Positions 7,978-15,985 are shown, counted from the first letter of the stretch. The stretch: DNA of 56,833 nt from an uncultured Blautia sp. (GCA_900551715.1 URXG01000008.1:1-56833); one strand, 5' to 3'. Translations and numbers: made by a program. Notes: generated by a model not told the origin, from the sequence alone.

Positions 7978-8661
7978 TTATGGTTCTGGCAGAAAAACAG
8001 TAAAGCAGGATCCTTTGCCAGGGGTGCTTGTTACAGTCAGAGTGCCATGATGTGCTTCAATAATCTGGCGGGTGACAGCAAGCCCAAGGCCTGTGCCTCC
8101 GGGCTTGTAAGTTACAAAGGGGCAGAAAATCTTTTCCATCTGAGAAGCGGTCATACCGCAGCCGTTGTCTCTGACAGAAACAGAAAAACCGCCGGGAACA
8201 GCAGAGGCAGTAACCTGTATCACCCCGGTGTGTGGGTTTTGAATGGACTCCTGGGCGTTACGAAGGAGATTCAGAAACGCTTGTCGGATCTTGGTCTGAT
8301 CCAGGTTGAGTGGGGGATGGCTACAGGGAATACAGGTTTTTAAAGTGATGCCAAGGTAGTCCAGAGCAGGACGGAAGGAGTTTAGGATACTGTTGAGACA
8401 GAGGATAAAGTCTGTTTCTGTCGGATAAAGCCGTTCTGCATTCTGATATCCGGAAAGTTCATCCAGAAGGCAGCGAATATGGTCAATATTATCCAGTATG
8501 TCGTTCCATTCGCTGAAATCCCGGACTTCCGGATGGGATCTTGCCATCATCTGTAATTCACTGGAGATAAGTGCCAGTGGGTTGCGAATTTCATGTGAAA
8601 ATTTGGAGAGTGTAAAGTGAAATTCCTGTTTCTGCTGTTTATATTTGTTTGTTTCCTGCAT
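7978..8661 (-). CDS. Orphan soluble sensor histidine kinase
   Basis: 227-residue minimal histidine kinase. A HisKA-like H-box 'FSHEIRNPLALISSEL' (His23) is followed by a HATPase_c domain with N-box 'LLNLLRNAQESI', G1 'VRDNGCGM', F-box and G2 'PGGTGLGLAVTRQIIEAHHG'. There is no membrane helix and no PAS/GAF sensor. It resembles the catalytic core of sporulation-type kinases. GAGGTGA precedes the ATG. No response regulator adjoins it: it converges with the rhomboid gene (9-base gap) and is divergent from the HIT gene. Partner and signal cannot be read from the sequence. Confidence 0.88.
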   Translation of the reverse strand: MQETNKYKQQKQEFHFTLSKFSHEIRNPLALISSELQMMARSHPEVRDFSEWNDILDNIDHIRCLLDELSGYQNAERLYPTETDFILCLNSILNSFRPALDYLGITLKTCIPCSHPPLNLDQTKIRQAFLNLLRNAQESIQNPHTGVIQVTASAVPGGFSVSVRDNGCGMTASQMEKIFCPFVTYKPGGTGLGLAVTRQIIEAHHGTLTVTSTPGKGSCFTVFLPEP

Positions 8662-8788
8662 AATCTGTCACCTCATGGGAAGTGTAACATCGAAAAATAG
8701 CAGAATCAACAAAAATCGTATTGAAAAGTTCGAGAAAATACGAGACAATAAGTGTGAAAAACACTGGAAAATAAAGGAGAAAACCGTT

Positions 8789-9193
8789 ATGGAAAATTGT
8801 ATTTTTTGTAAAATAGCAAATGGAGAAATTCCTTCAGCAACACTTTATGAGGATGATGAATTCAGAGTGATCCTGGATCTGGGACCTGCCAGCAAGGGAC
8901 ATGCACTGATCCTTCCAAAGAGTCATGCTGCCAATATCTATGAACTTCCCGACGAAACAGCTGGCAAAGCCATGATCCTTGCCAAACATATGGCAGCCAA
9001 AATGACAGATGCCCTGAAATGTGATGGATTCAATATTGTACAGAACAATGGAGAGATTGCAGGTCAGACTGTATTTCATTTCCATATGCATCTGATTCCA
9101 AGATATCAGGGAGATCAGGTTGGTATTACATGGAAACCTGGTGAGCTCAGTGACAAAGACAGAGAGGAAATTCTGGCAAAACTGGGTAAATAA
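8789..9193 (+). CDS. HIT-family nucleotide hydrolase
   Basis: 134-residue HIT (histidine triad) protein of the Hint/protein-kinase-C-interacting type, which hydrolyses nucleoside phosphoramidates or dinucleotide polyphosphates. It has the N-terminal 'CIFCKIANGEIPS' with a possible zinc CxxC, and the catalytic triad 'HFHMHLIPR' at His97/99/101. Length is normal for the family. The start at 8789 is fixed by AAAGGAG just upstream; the open frame extends back to 8645 without a ribosome site. It lies 20 bases before a sigma-factor gene, probably in the same transcript. Confidence 0.93.
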   Translation: MENCIFCKIANGEIPSATLYEDDEFRVILDLGPASKGHALILPKSHAANIYELPDETAGKAMILAKHMAAKMTDALKCDGFNIVQNNGEIAGQTVFHFHMHLIPRYQGDQVGITWKPGELSDKDREEILAKLGK

Positions 9194-9213
9194 AAGTCGG
9201 AAATGTACAAAAG

Positions 9214-9756
9214 ATGAAAATTGAGAATTTTGAAGGTTTTTTTAGAAAGTATGAGAAATTCTCAGTAAAGATTGCCTACAGAGCACTGCGGAATAAAGAA
9301 AATGCCGAAGATGTCTGCCAGGATGTGTTTATTCATTTTTATAAGATACTGGATTATCTGGATCTGTCCAATGAAAAGATGCTGGAATCGTTGATTTATA
9401 CGGCAACCATGAATAAATGCAGAGATTTTATCAAAAAATCCCGGAGAAAGCGGGAATCTTATATGGCAGAAGAGGAGATGCCTGAACAGTGGGATGAAGA
9501 GAGTGATCCGGCAAGGATAGTTCTCCACAGGGAAGAACGGAAAGAAGAAATCAGGATCAGTCGTCATCTTATGGCAAAGTTATATGAGGTAAACCCCGTC
9601 AGTCATGATATTTTTGTGAAAACAAAATTACTGGAAATACCGCCGGACATAGTTGCCGCAGAATACGGTCTTACAAGAAACAGTGTAAATAACCGTAACA
9701 TGAGAACGAAAGCATGGCTGAATAAAGAATATGAAAAAATGAGCAGGCAGCCATAA
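9214..9756 (+). CDS. Sigma-70 family (ECF-like) RNA polymerase sigma factor
   Basis: 180-residue protein with the ECF pattern. Region 2 (about residues 8-80) has 'NAEDVCQDVFIHFYK' and 'YTATMNKCRDFIKKSRR'. Region 4 (about 120-172) ends in a helix-turn-helix-like 'VAAEYGLTRNSVNNRNMRTK'. There is no region 1 or 3. No anti-sigma gene directly follows; murG lies on the opposite strand. The membrane protein at 11102, which has the look of a sigma-associated DUF4367-type protein, is 1.3 kb away and could be related, but that is speculation. It probably shares a transcript with the HIT gene. Confidence 0.82.
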   Translation: MKIENFEGFFRKYEKFSVKIAYRALRNKENAEDVCQDVFIHFYKILDYLDLSNEKMLESLIYTATMNKCRDFIKKSRRKRESYMAEEEMPEQWDEESDPARIVLHREERKEEIRISRHLMAKLYEVNPVSHDIFVKTKLLEIPPDIVAAEYGLTRNSVNNRNMRTKAWLNKEYEKMSRQP

Positions 9757-9771
9757 AAATGAACTGCCTGC
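9743..9771 (-). terminator. Intrinsic terminator, murG side (bidirectional)
   Basis: Perfect 8-bp inverted repeat GCAGGCAG (9743-9750) and CTGCCTGC (9764-9771). On the minus strand the stem is followed by TCATTTTTT, a good U-tract for murG. On the plus strand it is followed by AAAATTTT, a weaker one for the sigma gene, whose stop codon lies inside the hairpin. Confidence 0.75.
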
Positions 9772-9777
9772 AAAATT

Positions 9778-10845
9778 TTATCTGGAAGAATATTTCTGAA
9801 TGAGAGAAACAATGTGCTGAATGGAATCCATATGCTGACTGTTGGTCATGTTCTGTTCAAAGGTTTCTCTGTCTGCATAAAGTTTGTGAATAGTATCCAG
9901 GAGTTTTTCATCAGTGATCTCTTCTTCTTCAAGAACCATACTGTATCCCTGTTTTTCAAAGGAACGGGCATTCAGAATCTGATCACCTCTGCTGGCATTG
10001 GCAGAAAGTGGGATCAGAAGGTTGGGTTTATGAAGGGCGCTGAGTTCGCAGATCGCGTTGGCACCTGCTCTGGAGATTACGATATCGGACAGTGCGAAAA
10101 GATCAGGAAGTTCCTGTTTGATGTATTCGTACTGTACATAGCCTTTGGTTCCCTGAAGAGATTCATCCATTTTGCCCTTACCGCAGAGATGGATTACCTG
10201 GAAGTCTTTCAGAAGTTCAGGAAGGATCTTGCGAACGTGTTCATTTACAGATGCTGCACCCAGGCTTCCACCGATAATGAGCAGTACTGGTTTATCTTCT
10301 GTGAAATCGCAGAAACGTCTGCCTGCTTCTTTGTCACCGGAAAGTAATTCCTGACGTATAGGTGTACCGGTAAGTTCTGCTTTATCTGCCGGGAGACTGT
10401 TAACTGTTTCGGGGAAGTTGCAGCATATTTTTACAGCGGAAGGTATACACAGTTTATTAGCAAGTCCAGGGGTCATATCAGATTCGTGGATAATTGCCGG
10501 AATTTTGCAGTGTTTTGCTGCGATAACAACAGGAACTGTGACGAATCCGCCTTTGGAAAAGATGATATCTGGTTTCAGTTTCTTGAGGAGTTTTTTTGCT
10601 TCGTGAAATCCTTTGAGGACGCGGAAGGGGTCGGAAAAGTTTTTCGGATCGAAGTAGCGTCTTAATTTTCCTGAGGAGATTCCGTAGTAGGGAATTCCCA
10701 GTTCTTCGATGAGTTTGCGTTCGATTCCTTCGTAGGATCCAATGTAGGAGATCTGGTATCCTGCCTCTTTGAGGGATGGTATCAATGCTATATTGGGTGT
10801 AACGTGACCAGCTGTGCCGCCGCCGGTAAGTACGATATGTTTCAT
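9778..10845 (-). CDS. murG: MurG, lipid II-forming GlcNAc transferase
   Basis: 355-residue MurG. It transfers GlcNAc from UDP-GlcNAc to lipid I on the cytosolic face of the membrane, making lipid II for peptidoglycan. The N-terminal glycine-rich 'GGGTAGHVTPNIAL' binds the lipid-linked substrate. The C-terminal GT-B half has 'IIGGSLGAASVNEHV' and 'VISRAGANAICELSALHKP', the UDP-GlcNAc site. Length is as expected. The ATG is preceded by AGGAGG on the minus strand. It stands alone here rather than in a dcw cluster, with its own promoter and terminator. Confidence 0.96.
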   Translation of the reverse strand: MKHIVLTGGGTAGHVTPNIALIPSLKEAGYQISYIGSYEGIERKLIEELGIPYYGISSGKLRRYFDPKNFSDPFRVLKGFHEAKKLLKKLKPDIIFSKGGFVTVPVVIAAKHCKIPAIIHESDMTPGLANKLCIPSAVKICCNFPETVNSLPADKAELTGTPIRQELLSGDKEAGRRFCDFTEDKPVLLIIGGSLGAASVNEHVRKILPELLKDFQVIHLCGKGKMDESLQGTKGYVQYEYIKQELPDLFALSDIVISRAGANAICELSALHKPNLLIPLSANASRGDQILNARSFEKQGYSMVLEEEEITDEKLLDTIHKLYADRETFEQNMTNSQHMDSIQHIVSLIQKYSSR

Positions 10846-10890
10846 AGAGAATTCCTCCTGGATTTTTGTTTGGGTTTTGTGTTTTTATTT

Positions 10891-10919
10891 ACTATGAACC
10901 CACAGGGGAGAATTGTCAA
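10891..10919 (-). promoter_or_regulatory. Putative SigA promoter of murG
   Basis: Read on the minus strand: consensus -35 TTGACA (plus-strand TGTCAA at 10914-10919), a 17-base spacer, then -10 CATAGT (plus-strand ACTATG, 10891-10896), about 45 bases upstream of the murG start. The -35 is perfect; the -10 matches 4 of 6. Confidence 0.5.
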
Positions 10920-11051
10920 GATGTGTGTTGGCAGGATGGGAGATGTTTGAGGATTGTGGTGTGGGGCTAGCTGTGGCTGGTATGGGGAAAGGAATTCCAG
11001 ATTTAAAGAGAAATATATATAGGCAAATTTTTACTGAGAATAGAATATTAT

Positions 11052-11066
11052 ACCTGCTTTGCAGGT
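11052..11066 (+). promoter_or_regulatory. ACCTGC-ttt-GCAGGT palindrome upstream of 11102 gene
   Basis: Perfect 6-bp inverted repeat with a 3-base centre, 36 bases before the start codon and just after a TATTAT-like -10 (11046-11051). It has no U-tract, so it is not a terminator. It could be an operator or an mRNA hairpin at the transcript start. Confidence 0.35.
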
Positions 11067-11101
11067 GATAAATACTGCCAATGAAGCAGGAGATTTATGA
11101 A

Positions 11102-12070
11102 ATGAAAAGAGATTTTGATGATAAATATAAAGACAGTCTGCCAGAGGATGATCTGGTTTCAATAGAAGATATGACTGATGAAGAATTCCGGGAATTCATG
11201 GAAAAAGAATTCATACGGGAAGCTCAGGAACGAAAGGAAGAATTGTTTGCAGATGAAGACTTCCAGGACTATGAGCAGACAGACGAAGAAGTAGATGAAG
11301 CTTACCGGAAGTTTGTGAACCGACTGAAGGAAGAAGGCATCTACAGAGAAGAAAAGTCAGATAAGAATACAGATAAAAATACAGATAAAAATACAGAAAG
11401 AACTGCAGAAGAGATCACATCCGAGGATACTCCTTCTGAAGAAACCACTTCAGAAAAAGAGCCTTCTGTTGTTATACCATTGCACAGAGAAAGAAGAAAG
11501 CTGGCAAAAGCTGCCGGTATTGGAATTGTCTGTGCAACCAGTGTATTCGCAGCAAGCATGACCAGCGAAGCCAACAGGAATTACTTTATTGATACATTCA
11601 AGATGTTGAGTGGGAATGATACTCGAATGGTATCGGGTAATAATCAAGATAATGAAAATGTGAATACAGATGAATATAATGCAATTGCTAAAATAGAAAA
11701 TAAACTTGGTGTAGAAGTTCCAGAATTTTATTATAGACCTTATGATATGAAATTTAAAGACTATTTTATTGGTGATGCAAGTGATGTGGCATGGATTGAG
11801 TTTCAATGTGAAAAAGACATTATTTCTTTTCATATTGATAAACAAAATGAAAATACAGCAAGCAATATTCAAAGTATGTCCGGGAAAGTAGAACAGACAA
11901 TTGTAACTAATGATGAGGGAATTAGGGTAACTATAGAGAAAATAAAAGAAATAGGGGATAAAATTCCAAGTTGTACAGCAAAATGGAAAAAAGATAATGT
12001 TGATTATTTCTTGATCGGTAAGATTTCGGAAAAGGAAATTACAAAAATCATAAAAAATATGGTTTATTAG
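11102..12070 (+). CDS. Single-pass membrane protein, DUF4367-like C-terminal domain
   Basis: 322-residue protein. The N-terminal cytosolic part (about 1-140) is highly acidic and contains 'MTDEEFREFMEKEF' and three tandem KNTD-type repeats. One membrane helix follows the basic 'HRERRKLAK' (about residues 143-165). The extracytoplasmic C-terminal domain (about 195-322) ends like DUF4367 proteins encoded near ECF sigma factors ('YFLIGKISEKEITKIIKNM'). I chose the ATG at 11102 because AGGAG at 11088-11092 is correctly spaced; the ATG at 11081 has no site. From about 11600 onward the DNA becomes clearly more AT-rich than the first half, suggesting the exported domain was replaced by recombination. 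An anti-sigma-like role is inference from layout. Confidence 0.65.
   Translation: MKRDFDDKYKDSLPEDDLVSIEDMTDEEFREFMEKEFIREAQERKEELFADEDFQDYEQTDEEVDEAYRKFVNRLKEEGIYREEKSDKNTDKNTDKNTERTAEEITSEDTPSEETTSEKEPSVVIPLHRERRKLAKAAGIGIVCATSVFAASMTSEANRNYFIDTFKMLSGNDTRMVSGNNQDNENVNTDEYNAIAKIENKLGVEVPEFYYRPYDMKFKDYFIGDASDVAWIEFQCEKDIISFHIDKQNENTASNIQSMSGKVEQTIVTNDEGIRVTIEKIKEIGDKIPSCTAKWKKDNVDYFLIGKISEKEITKIIKNMVY
11360..11395 (+). repeat. Three 12-bp in-frame tandem repeats
   Basis: Three direct copies of GATAARAATACA (11360-11371, 11372-11383, 11384-11395) encode repeated Asp-Lys-Asn-Thr in the acidic cytosolic linker of the 11102 protein. The copies are nearly identical, so copy number may vary between strains by slippage. 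Confidence 0.85.
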
Positions 12071-12148
12071 CGTGATTTTTGATATTTTGCGTCGTATTAC
12101 TTTATGTAAGGATCGTTTACATAGAGGAAGGATGTGGAATAAAACGTT

Positions 12149-12670
12149 TTGTGGAAAAAGATTTTAGGTATCGGATTAGCCATAGCAGTTTCTTTATCAA
12201 CATCAACTGTGCCGGTTCTGGCAGAAACTATCAGTATTGTAGATGATGTTATAAGTGAAGAAGTTACAAATGATGAAAACGATGACGATGAGATCACAGA
12301 TGAGGAAACCACTGAAGAGTGGTCAGAAGATACCAGTTATAATATGATGCGCAGTAATAACCTGAGTTATGGAAACATGAAAATTCAAAAACTTTCCAGT
12401 ACGAAGATTGCAATTAACGGTATGACACAGTGCCACAGGAAATGTGCAAAAGTCTATCTTTATATTTATCTGGAACGAAAGGTAAATGGCAGTTACGGAA
12501 CATATAAGTACTGGAAGTTTAATGCATCTAATGTGTCAAATCTGACGAAAGAGATGACAGTGGTTGTTCCAAGTGGTACATATTATCGCGTCAGGGGGTA
12601 TCATGCAGCCAGCAATGGTGGTGTAAAGGAATCCACAAGTACATTAACGCAAGGAATAAAAGTAAGCTAA
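12149..12670 (+). CDS. Small secreted protein, unknown function
   Basis: 173-residue protein with a clear signal peptide: 'KKILGIGLAIAVSLSTSTV' then 'PVLA' before a predicted cleavage near residue 27. An acidic Glu/Asp/Thr stretch (about 30-65) and a small domain follow, with 'MTQCHRKCAKVYLYIYLER', two close cysteines and several aromatic residues. I do not recognise the domain. The start is odd: the only in-frame start is TTG at 12149, while a well-placed AGGAAGG plus ATG at 12132 opens a different frame that ends after 11 codons. A one-base indel near 12140-12150, or genuine TTG use, would explain this. It lies 78 bases after the membrane protein gene. Confidence 0.6.
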   Translation: MWKKILGIGLAIAVSLSTSTVPVLAETISIVDDVISEEVTNDENDDDEITDEETTEEWSEDTSYNMMRSNNLSYGNMKIQKLSSTKIAINGMTQCHRKCAKVYLYIYLERKVNGSYGTYKYWKFNASNVSNLTKEMTVVVPSGTYYRVRGYHAASNGGVKESTSTLTQGIKVS

Positions 12671-13005
12671 CACTATTAAAACACAAAAGCCAACCCGAAA
12701 TCACATCGGCACGATGAAAGAGAAAATATCGCAAGACAATACGACCATATTTACAACTGAATAGCGAAACAGGGATCAGACTGCTGGATGATGCCATTCA
12801 CACATGGCAACCAAACAGTTACTGCGAACAGTAACATAAAACAGACTATAAAAATTTAAAATGTAAACATCCATACCATTCGGCAGCGTGAAATGTTTGC
12901 AAAATTATCACCACACAAAAGAGAAAAAGAAATATTAAAGAAAACATTTTATACGACAAATACAATTTTCCAAATACCAAAAAACCATATAATGACCATA
13001 TTTAA
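12671..13005 (+). other. A-rich stretch without a gene, ahead of a strong terminator
   Basis: About 335 bases with no credible open frame on either strand, rich in A on the plus strand, ending in the strong hairpin at 13006. It contains one copy of the dispersed palindrome at 12818-12835. It could be a long 3' UTR of the 12149 gene, a 3'-derived small RNA, or decayed coding sequence. No known RNA family is recognised. Confidence 0.45.
12818..12835. repeat. Dispersed GTAACTG-type palindrome, copy 1 (divergent)
   Basis: GTTACTG-CGAA-CAGTAAC: a perfect 7-bp stem with a CGAA tetraloop. Read on the minus strand it gives GTTACTGTTCGC, one base different from the start of the copy at 30239. It is the most divergent member of the family described in the findings. 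Confidence 0.5.
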
Positions 13006-13042
13006 AACAGGATGGAATTTATAAAAATTTCATCCTGTTTTT
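13006..13042 (+). terminator. Strong intrinsic terminator
   Basis: A 15-bp stem, AACAGGATGGAATTT against AAATTTCATCCTGTT with one G-U pair, a 4-base loop and then TTTTT. It ends whatever transcript runs from 12149 through the A-rich stretch, and lies 93 bases before the next gene. Confidence 0.85.
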
Positions 13043-13134
13043 GTACAAAAATACTGTTAAAATGCGAGTAGATAATGTATAATAGTAACAAATATAAGAC
13101 ACTGTGTATATTATCAGAAAAAGGGGGCTCGCAT

Positions 13135-14754
13135 ATGAAGATAACTTTTATAGGAGCAGCGCATGAAGTAACCGGCAGCTGTTATTATCTGGAAGCAGCA
13201 GGAAAGAAATTCCTAGTTGACTGCGGAATGGAACAAGGACCCGATTACTACGAAAATCAGGAAATCCCTGTAAAAGCAAGCGACCTGGATTTTGTACTTC
13301 TGACTCATGCACATATGGATCATTCCGGTAACCTGCCTGCTATTTATGCACAGGGATTCCAGGGACCGATCTACGCAACAGATGCTACCTGCCACCTATG
13401 CGATATCATGCTTCGTGACAGCGCACATATTCAGATGTTCGAGGCAGAATGGCGTAACCGTAAAGGACGCCGGCAGGGCAAACCAGAATTCGTTCCCGCT
13501 TATACCATGGAAGATGCCATGGGCGTACTGAAAAACTTCGTTCCATGCCATTATGAGACTACAGTGACACCTGCGCCAGGAATTTCCATAAGATTTGTAG
13601 ATGCAGGACACCTGCTGGGATCCTCAAGCATCGAAGTGACCATTCAGGAAGAAGACACCCGGAAAGTCATTGTATTCTCCGGAGATATCGGTAATCTGAA
13701 CCAGCCACTGATCAAAGATCCGGTATATCTGAAACATGCAGATTACGTAGTTATGGAGTCCACCTATGGAGACAGAAGCCATGGAGAAAGACCAGACTAC
13801 GTGTCCCTGCTTACAGAAGTGATCCAGAGAACTTTTGACCGGGGCGGTAATCTGATCATACCTTCCTTTGCAGTAGGACGTACACAGGAAATGCTCTACT
13901 TTATCCGCCAGATCAAAGCAGAAGACAGAGTAAAAGGTCATGGCAACTTCAAAGTTTACGTAGACAGTCCTCTTGCCAATGAAGCAACTACCATTTTTGG
14001 CGAACACCAGTATGACTGCTTTGATGAAGAAGCCATGGATCTGATTCATAAAGGGATCAACCCATTGACATTCCCGGGACTAAAAACCTCCGTAACCAGT
14101 GACGATTCCAGAGCAATCAACTTTGATGAAGACTGCAAAGTCATAATTTCTGCCAGCGGTATGTGCGATGCAGGACGTATCAAACATCACCTGAAACATA
14201 ACCTCTGGAATGAAAAATGTACCATTCTTTTTGTAGGATACCAGGCAGTAGGAACACTGGGAAGAGCACTGCTGGAAGGCGCGCAGGACGTAAAACTCTT
14301 TGGTGAAAGCGTTCACGTAGCAGCAGAGATTTGCCAGATGCCCGGAATCAGCGGTCATGCAGATGTAAACGGTCTTATGAACTGGATCAAAGCTTTCCAG
14401 GAGAAACCTGCACAAGTATTTGTTACACATGGCGATGATGAAGTTACAGAAATCTTTTCCAGAAGACTGCGGGAGGAACTGGATCTGAATGCCATGGCGC
14501 CATTTAGCGGTACCGTCTACGATCTGGCAGCAGGAACCATGATTTATGAGGCACAGGGAATCAGAGTTACCAAGGCTTCCGCTTCCCCCAAAGCTACAAG
14601 GGCAGCCAGAACCTTCGAAAAACTGGTGGCTATGGGACAGAGGCTTATGTCCATTATCCGCAAGAACGAAGGCGGTGCCAACAAAGATCTGGACCGCTTT
14701 GCAAGAGATATCCAGTCACTCTGCGACAAATGGGACCGACACGATATCGATTGA
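13135..14754 (+). CDS. MBL-fold beta-CASP RNase/RNA-processing protein
   Basis: 539-residue metallo-beta-lactamase protein with an inserted beta-CASP domain, the architecture of RNA exonucleases/endonucleases such as CPSF-73-like and YSH1-like bacterial proteins. The metal motif 'LTHAHMDHSG' is at residues 57-65. 'FSGDIGN' and 'MESTYGDRSH' are further MBL motifs. 'SGMCDAGRIKHHL' and 'ISGHADVNGL' are beta-CASP signatures. A C-terminal basic extension of about 70 residues follows. The start at 13135 is fixed by AAGGGGG; the open frame starts earlier at 13075 without a site. It is monocistronic with its own terminator. The substrate cannot be deduced. Confidence 0.92.
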   Translation: MKITFIGAAHEVTGSCYYLEAAGKKFLVDCGMEQGPDYYENQEIPVKASDLDFVLLTHAHMDHSGNLPAIYAQGFQGPIYATDATCHLCDIMLRDSAHIQMFEAEWRNRKGRRQGKPEFVPAYTMEDAMGVLKNFVPCHYETTVTPAPGISIRFVDAGHLLGSSSIEVTIQEEDTRKVIVFSGDIGNLNQPLIKDPVYLKHADYVVMESTYGDRSHGERPDYVSLLTEVIQRTFDRGGNLIIPSFAVGRTQEMLYFIRQIKAEDRVKGHGNFKVYVDSPLANEATTIFGEHQYDCFDEEAMDLIHKGINPLTFPGLKTSVTSDDSRAINFDEDCKVIISASGMCDAGRIKHHLKHNLWNEKCTILFVGYQAVGTLGRALLEGAQDVKLFGESVHVAAEICQMPGISGHADVNGLMNWIKAFQEKPAQVFVTHGDDEVTEIFSRRLREELDLNAMAPFSGTVYDLAAGTMIYEAQGIRVTKASASPKATRAARTFEKLVAMGQRLMSIIRKNEGGANKDLDRFARDIQSLCDKWDRHDID

Positions 14755-14765
14755 CATATATAACA

Positions 14766-14801
14766 AAACAGGCTTCGGCACAATCGCCAAAGCCTGTTTT
14801 T
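14766..14801 (+). terminator. Intrinsic terminator after beta-CASP gene
   Basis: A stem of AAACAGGCTT (14766-14775) and AAGCCTGTTT with TTTTT. It is located 12 bases after the stop codon and can also serve the convergent minus-strand gene at 14811. Confidence 0.88.
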
Positions 14802-14810
14802 ATGAACTCT

Positions 14811-15056
14811 TTATTCACCCATAGCACCCTTCAGAGCTTTTGCAAGCTGATCCGGACAGGAAGTAGGACGGAAACCACAACGGATTCCTTCCAGTCTTTT
14901 GACTGCTTCTTTGGCATCCATGCCTTCTATAAGATGAGCTACACCCTGAGTATTTCCTGAGCATCCTCCTTGGAATTTAACGTCATGTACTTTTCCCTGA
15001 TCATCGATTTCAAAAGAGATGGCGCTTGAACAGACGCCAGATGTTTTGTATACCAT
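14811..15056 (-). CDS. TSCPD domain protein
   Basis: 81-residue protein of the TIGR03905/TSCPD family. It contains 'GGCSGNTQGVAHLI' and the name motif 'RPTSCPDQLAKAL', plus an N-terminal 'TSGVCSSAISF'. The same domain occurs at the C-terminus of B12-dependent ribonucleotide reductases; the free-standing version has no firmly established function, and the conserved cysteines suggest metal or redox chemistry. AAAGGAGG precedes the ATG on the minus strand. It is divergent from mtnN and convergent with the beta-CASP gene. Confidence 0.9.
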   Translation of the reverse strand: MVYKTSGVCSSAISFEIDDQGKVHDVKFQGGCSGNTQGVAHLIEGMDAKEAVKRLEGIRCGFRPTSCPDQLAKALKGAMGE

Positions 15057-15146
15057 AAAAAATTCCTCCTTTGTTTAACACATTAGCTGGTAATGTCTGT
15101 ATAGTATAGCAGAAAATAAAAAAAGTTTCCATATAAACGTAAGTTT

Positions 15147-15155
15147 TGTTATAAT
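15147..15155 (+). promoter_or_regulatory. Extended -10 promoter of mtnN
   Basis: TGTTATAAT, an extended -10 with a perfect TATAAT (15150-15155), about 125 bases before mtnN. The -35 region (TTCCAT) is poor. The resulting leader of about 120 bases contains a perfect 13-base palindrome, TGAGTAATACTCA (15191-15203), of unknown role. Confidence 0.5.
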
Positions 15156-15280
15156 GGATACTGATTATATTAAATGACAATAAGTGACGATGAGTAATAC
15201 TCACAGAATGCTTTGATATGAAGTAGTCCTTAAATCCAGGTATCATAAATATTACAAATAAAAGAACAGGAGAAATTATT

Positions 15281-15985
15281 ATGAGATGTATAGGTATTAT
15301 AGGAGCAATGGAAGTAGAAGTTGCAACACTGAAAGAGACACTGAAAGATGTACAGATCACAAGAAAAGCTTCCATGGAGTTTTATGCAGGTGTGCTGGAG
15401 GGCAAGAAAGTAGTTGTGGTACGTTCCGGTATCGGTAAAGTAAATGCAGCTGTATGTACACAGATCCTGATCGACGATTTTCAGGCAGAAGTAGTGATCA
15501 ACACAGGAATTGCCGGAAGCCTCAATGCAGACATCAATATCGGAGATATTGTTGTTTCTACAGACCTGGTTCATCACGATATGGATGCAGTTGCATTCGG
15601 ATATCCGGTAGGTCAGGTACCTCAGATGGAAGCATTTTCCTTCCAGAGCGATGTAGCTCTCCGCAAGATTGCTGTAAGAGCCTGCAGAGAAGTAAATCCG
15701 GATATTCAGGTATTTGAGGGAAGAATTGCCTCTGGTGACCAGTTTATTGCATCACAGGATGTTAAAGACCGTATCGTTGCGAATTTTGATGCATGGGCCG
15801 TAGAAATGGAAGGCGCGGCCATTGCTCATGCAGCATACCTTAATAACGTACCTTTCCTTGTGATCAGAGCAATCTCTGACAAGGCAGATGGAAGTGCACA
15901 GATGGATTATCCTACATTTGAAGCCCAGGCAGCACAGCACAGCCTGAAACTGACACTTCGTATTCTGAAAGATATTCAGGCATAA
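15281..15985 (+). CDS. mtnN: 5'-methylthioadenosine/S-adenosylhomocysteine nucleosidase
   Basis: 234-residue MTA/SAH nucleosidase (Pfs). It removes adenine from MTA and SAH, recycling SAM by-products and supplying the LuxS substrate. Motifs: 'IGIIGAMEVEVATLKE' (catalytic Glu region), 'SGIGKVNAAVCTQ', 'VINTGIAGSLNADINIGD', and 'EMEGAAIAHAAY' with the ribose-binding Met-Glu, then 'VIRAISDKAD' with the catalytic Asp. Normal length. GGAG precedes the ATG. It may be co-transcribed with the small gene at 16112 and the methyltransferase at 16500, an apt context for SAM recycling. Confidence 0.95.
   Translation: MRCIGIIGAMEVEVATLKETLKDVQITRKASMEFYAGVLEGKKVVVVRSGIGKVNAAVCTQILIDDFQAEVVINTGIAGSLNADINIGDIVVSTDLVHHDMDAVAFGYPVGQVPQMEAFSFQSDVALRKIAVRACREVNPDIQVFEGRIASGDQFIASQDVKDRIVANFDAWAVEMEGAAIAHAAYLNNVPFLVIRAISDKADGSAQMDYPTFEAQAAQHSLKLTLRILKDIQA

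Noticed and set aside
11360..11395. CRISPR-like array
   Set aside because: The 12-bp repeats are contiguous, in frame and inside a coding sequence; no spacers. No CRISPR array was seen anywhere in the window.
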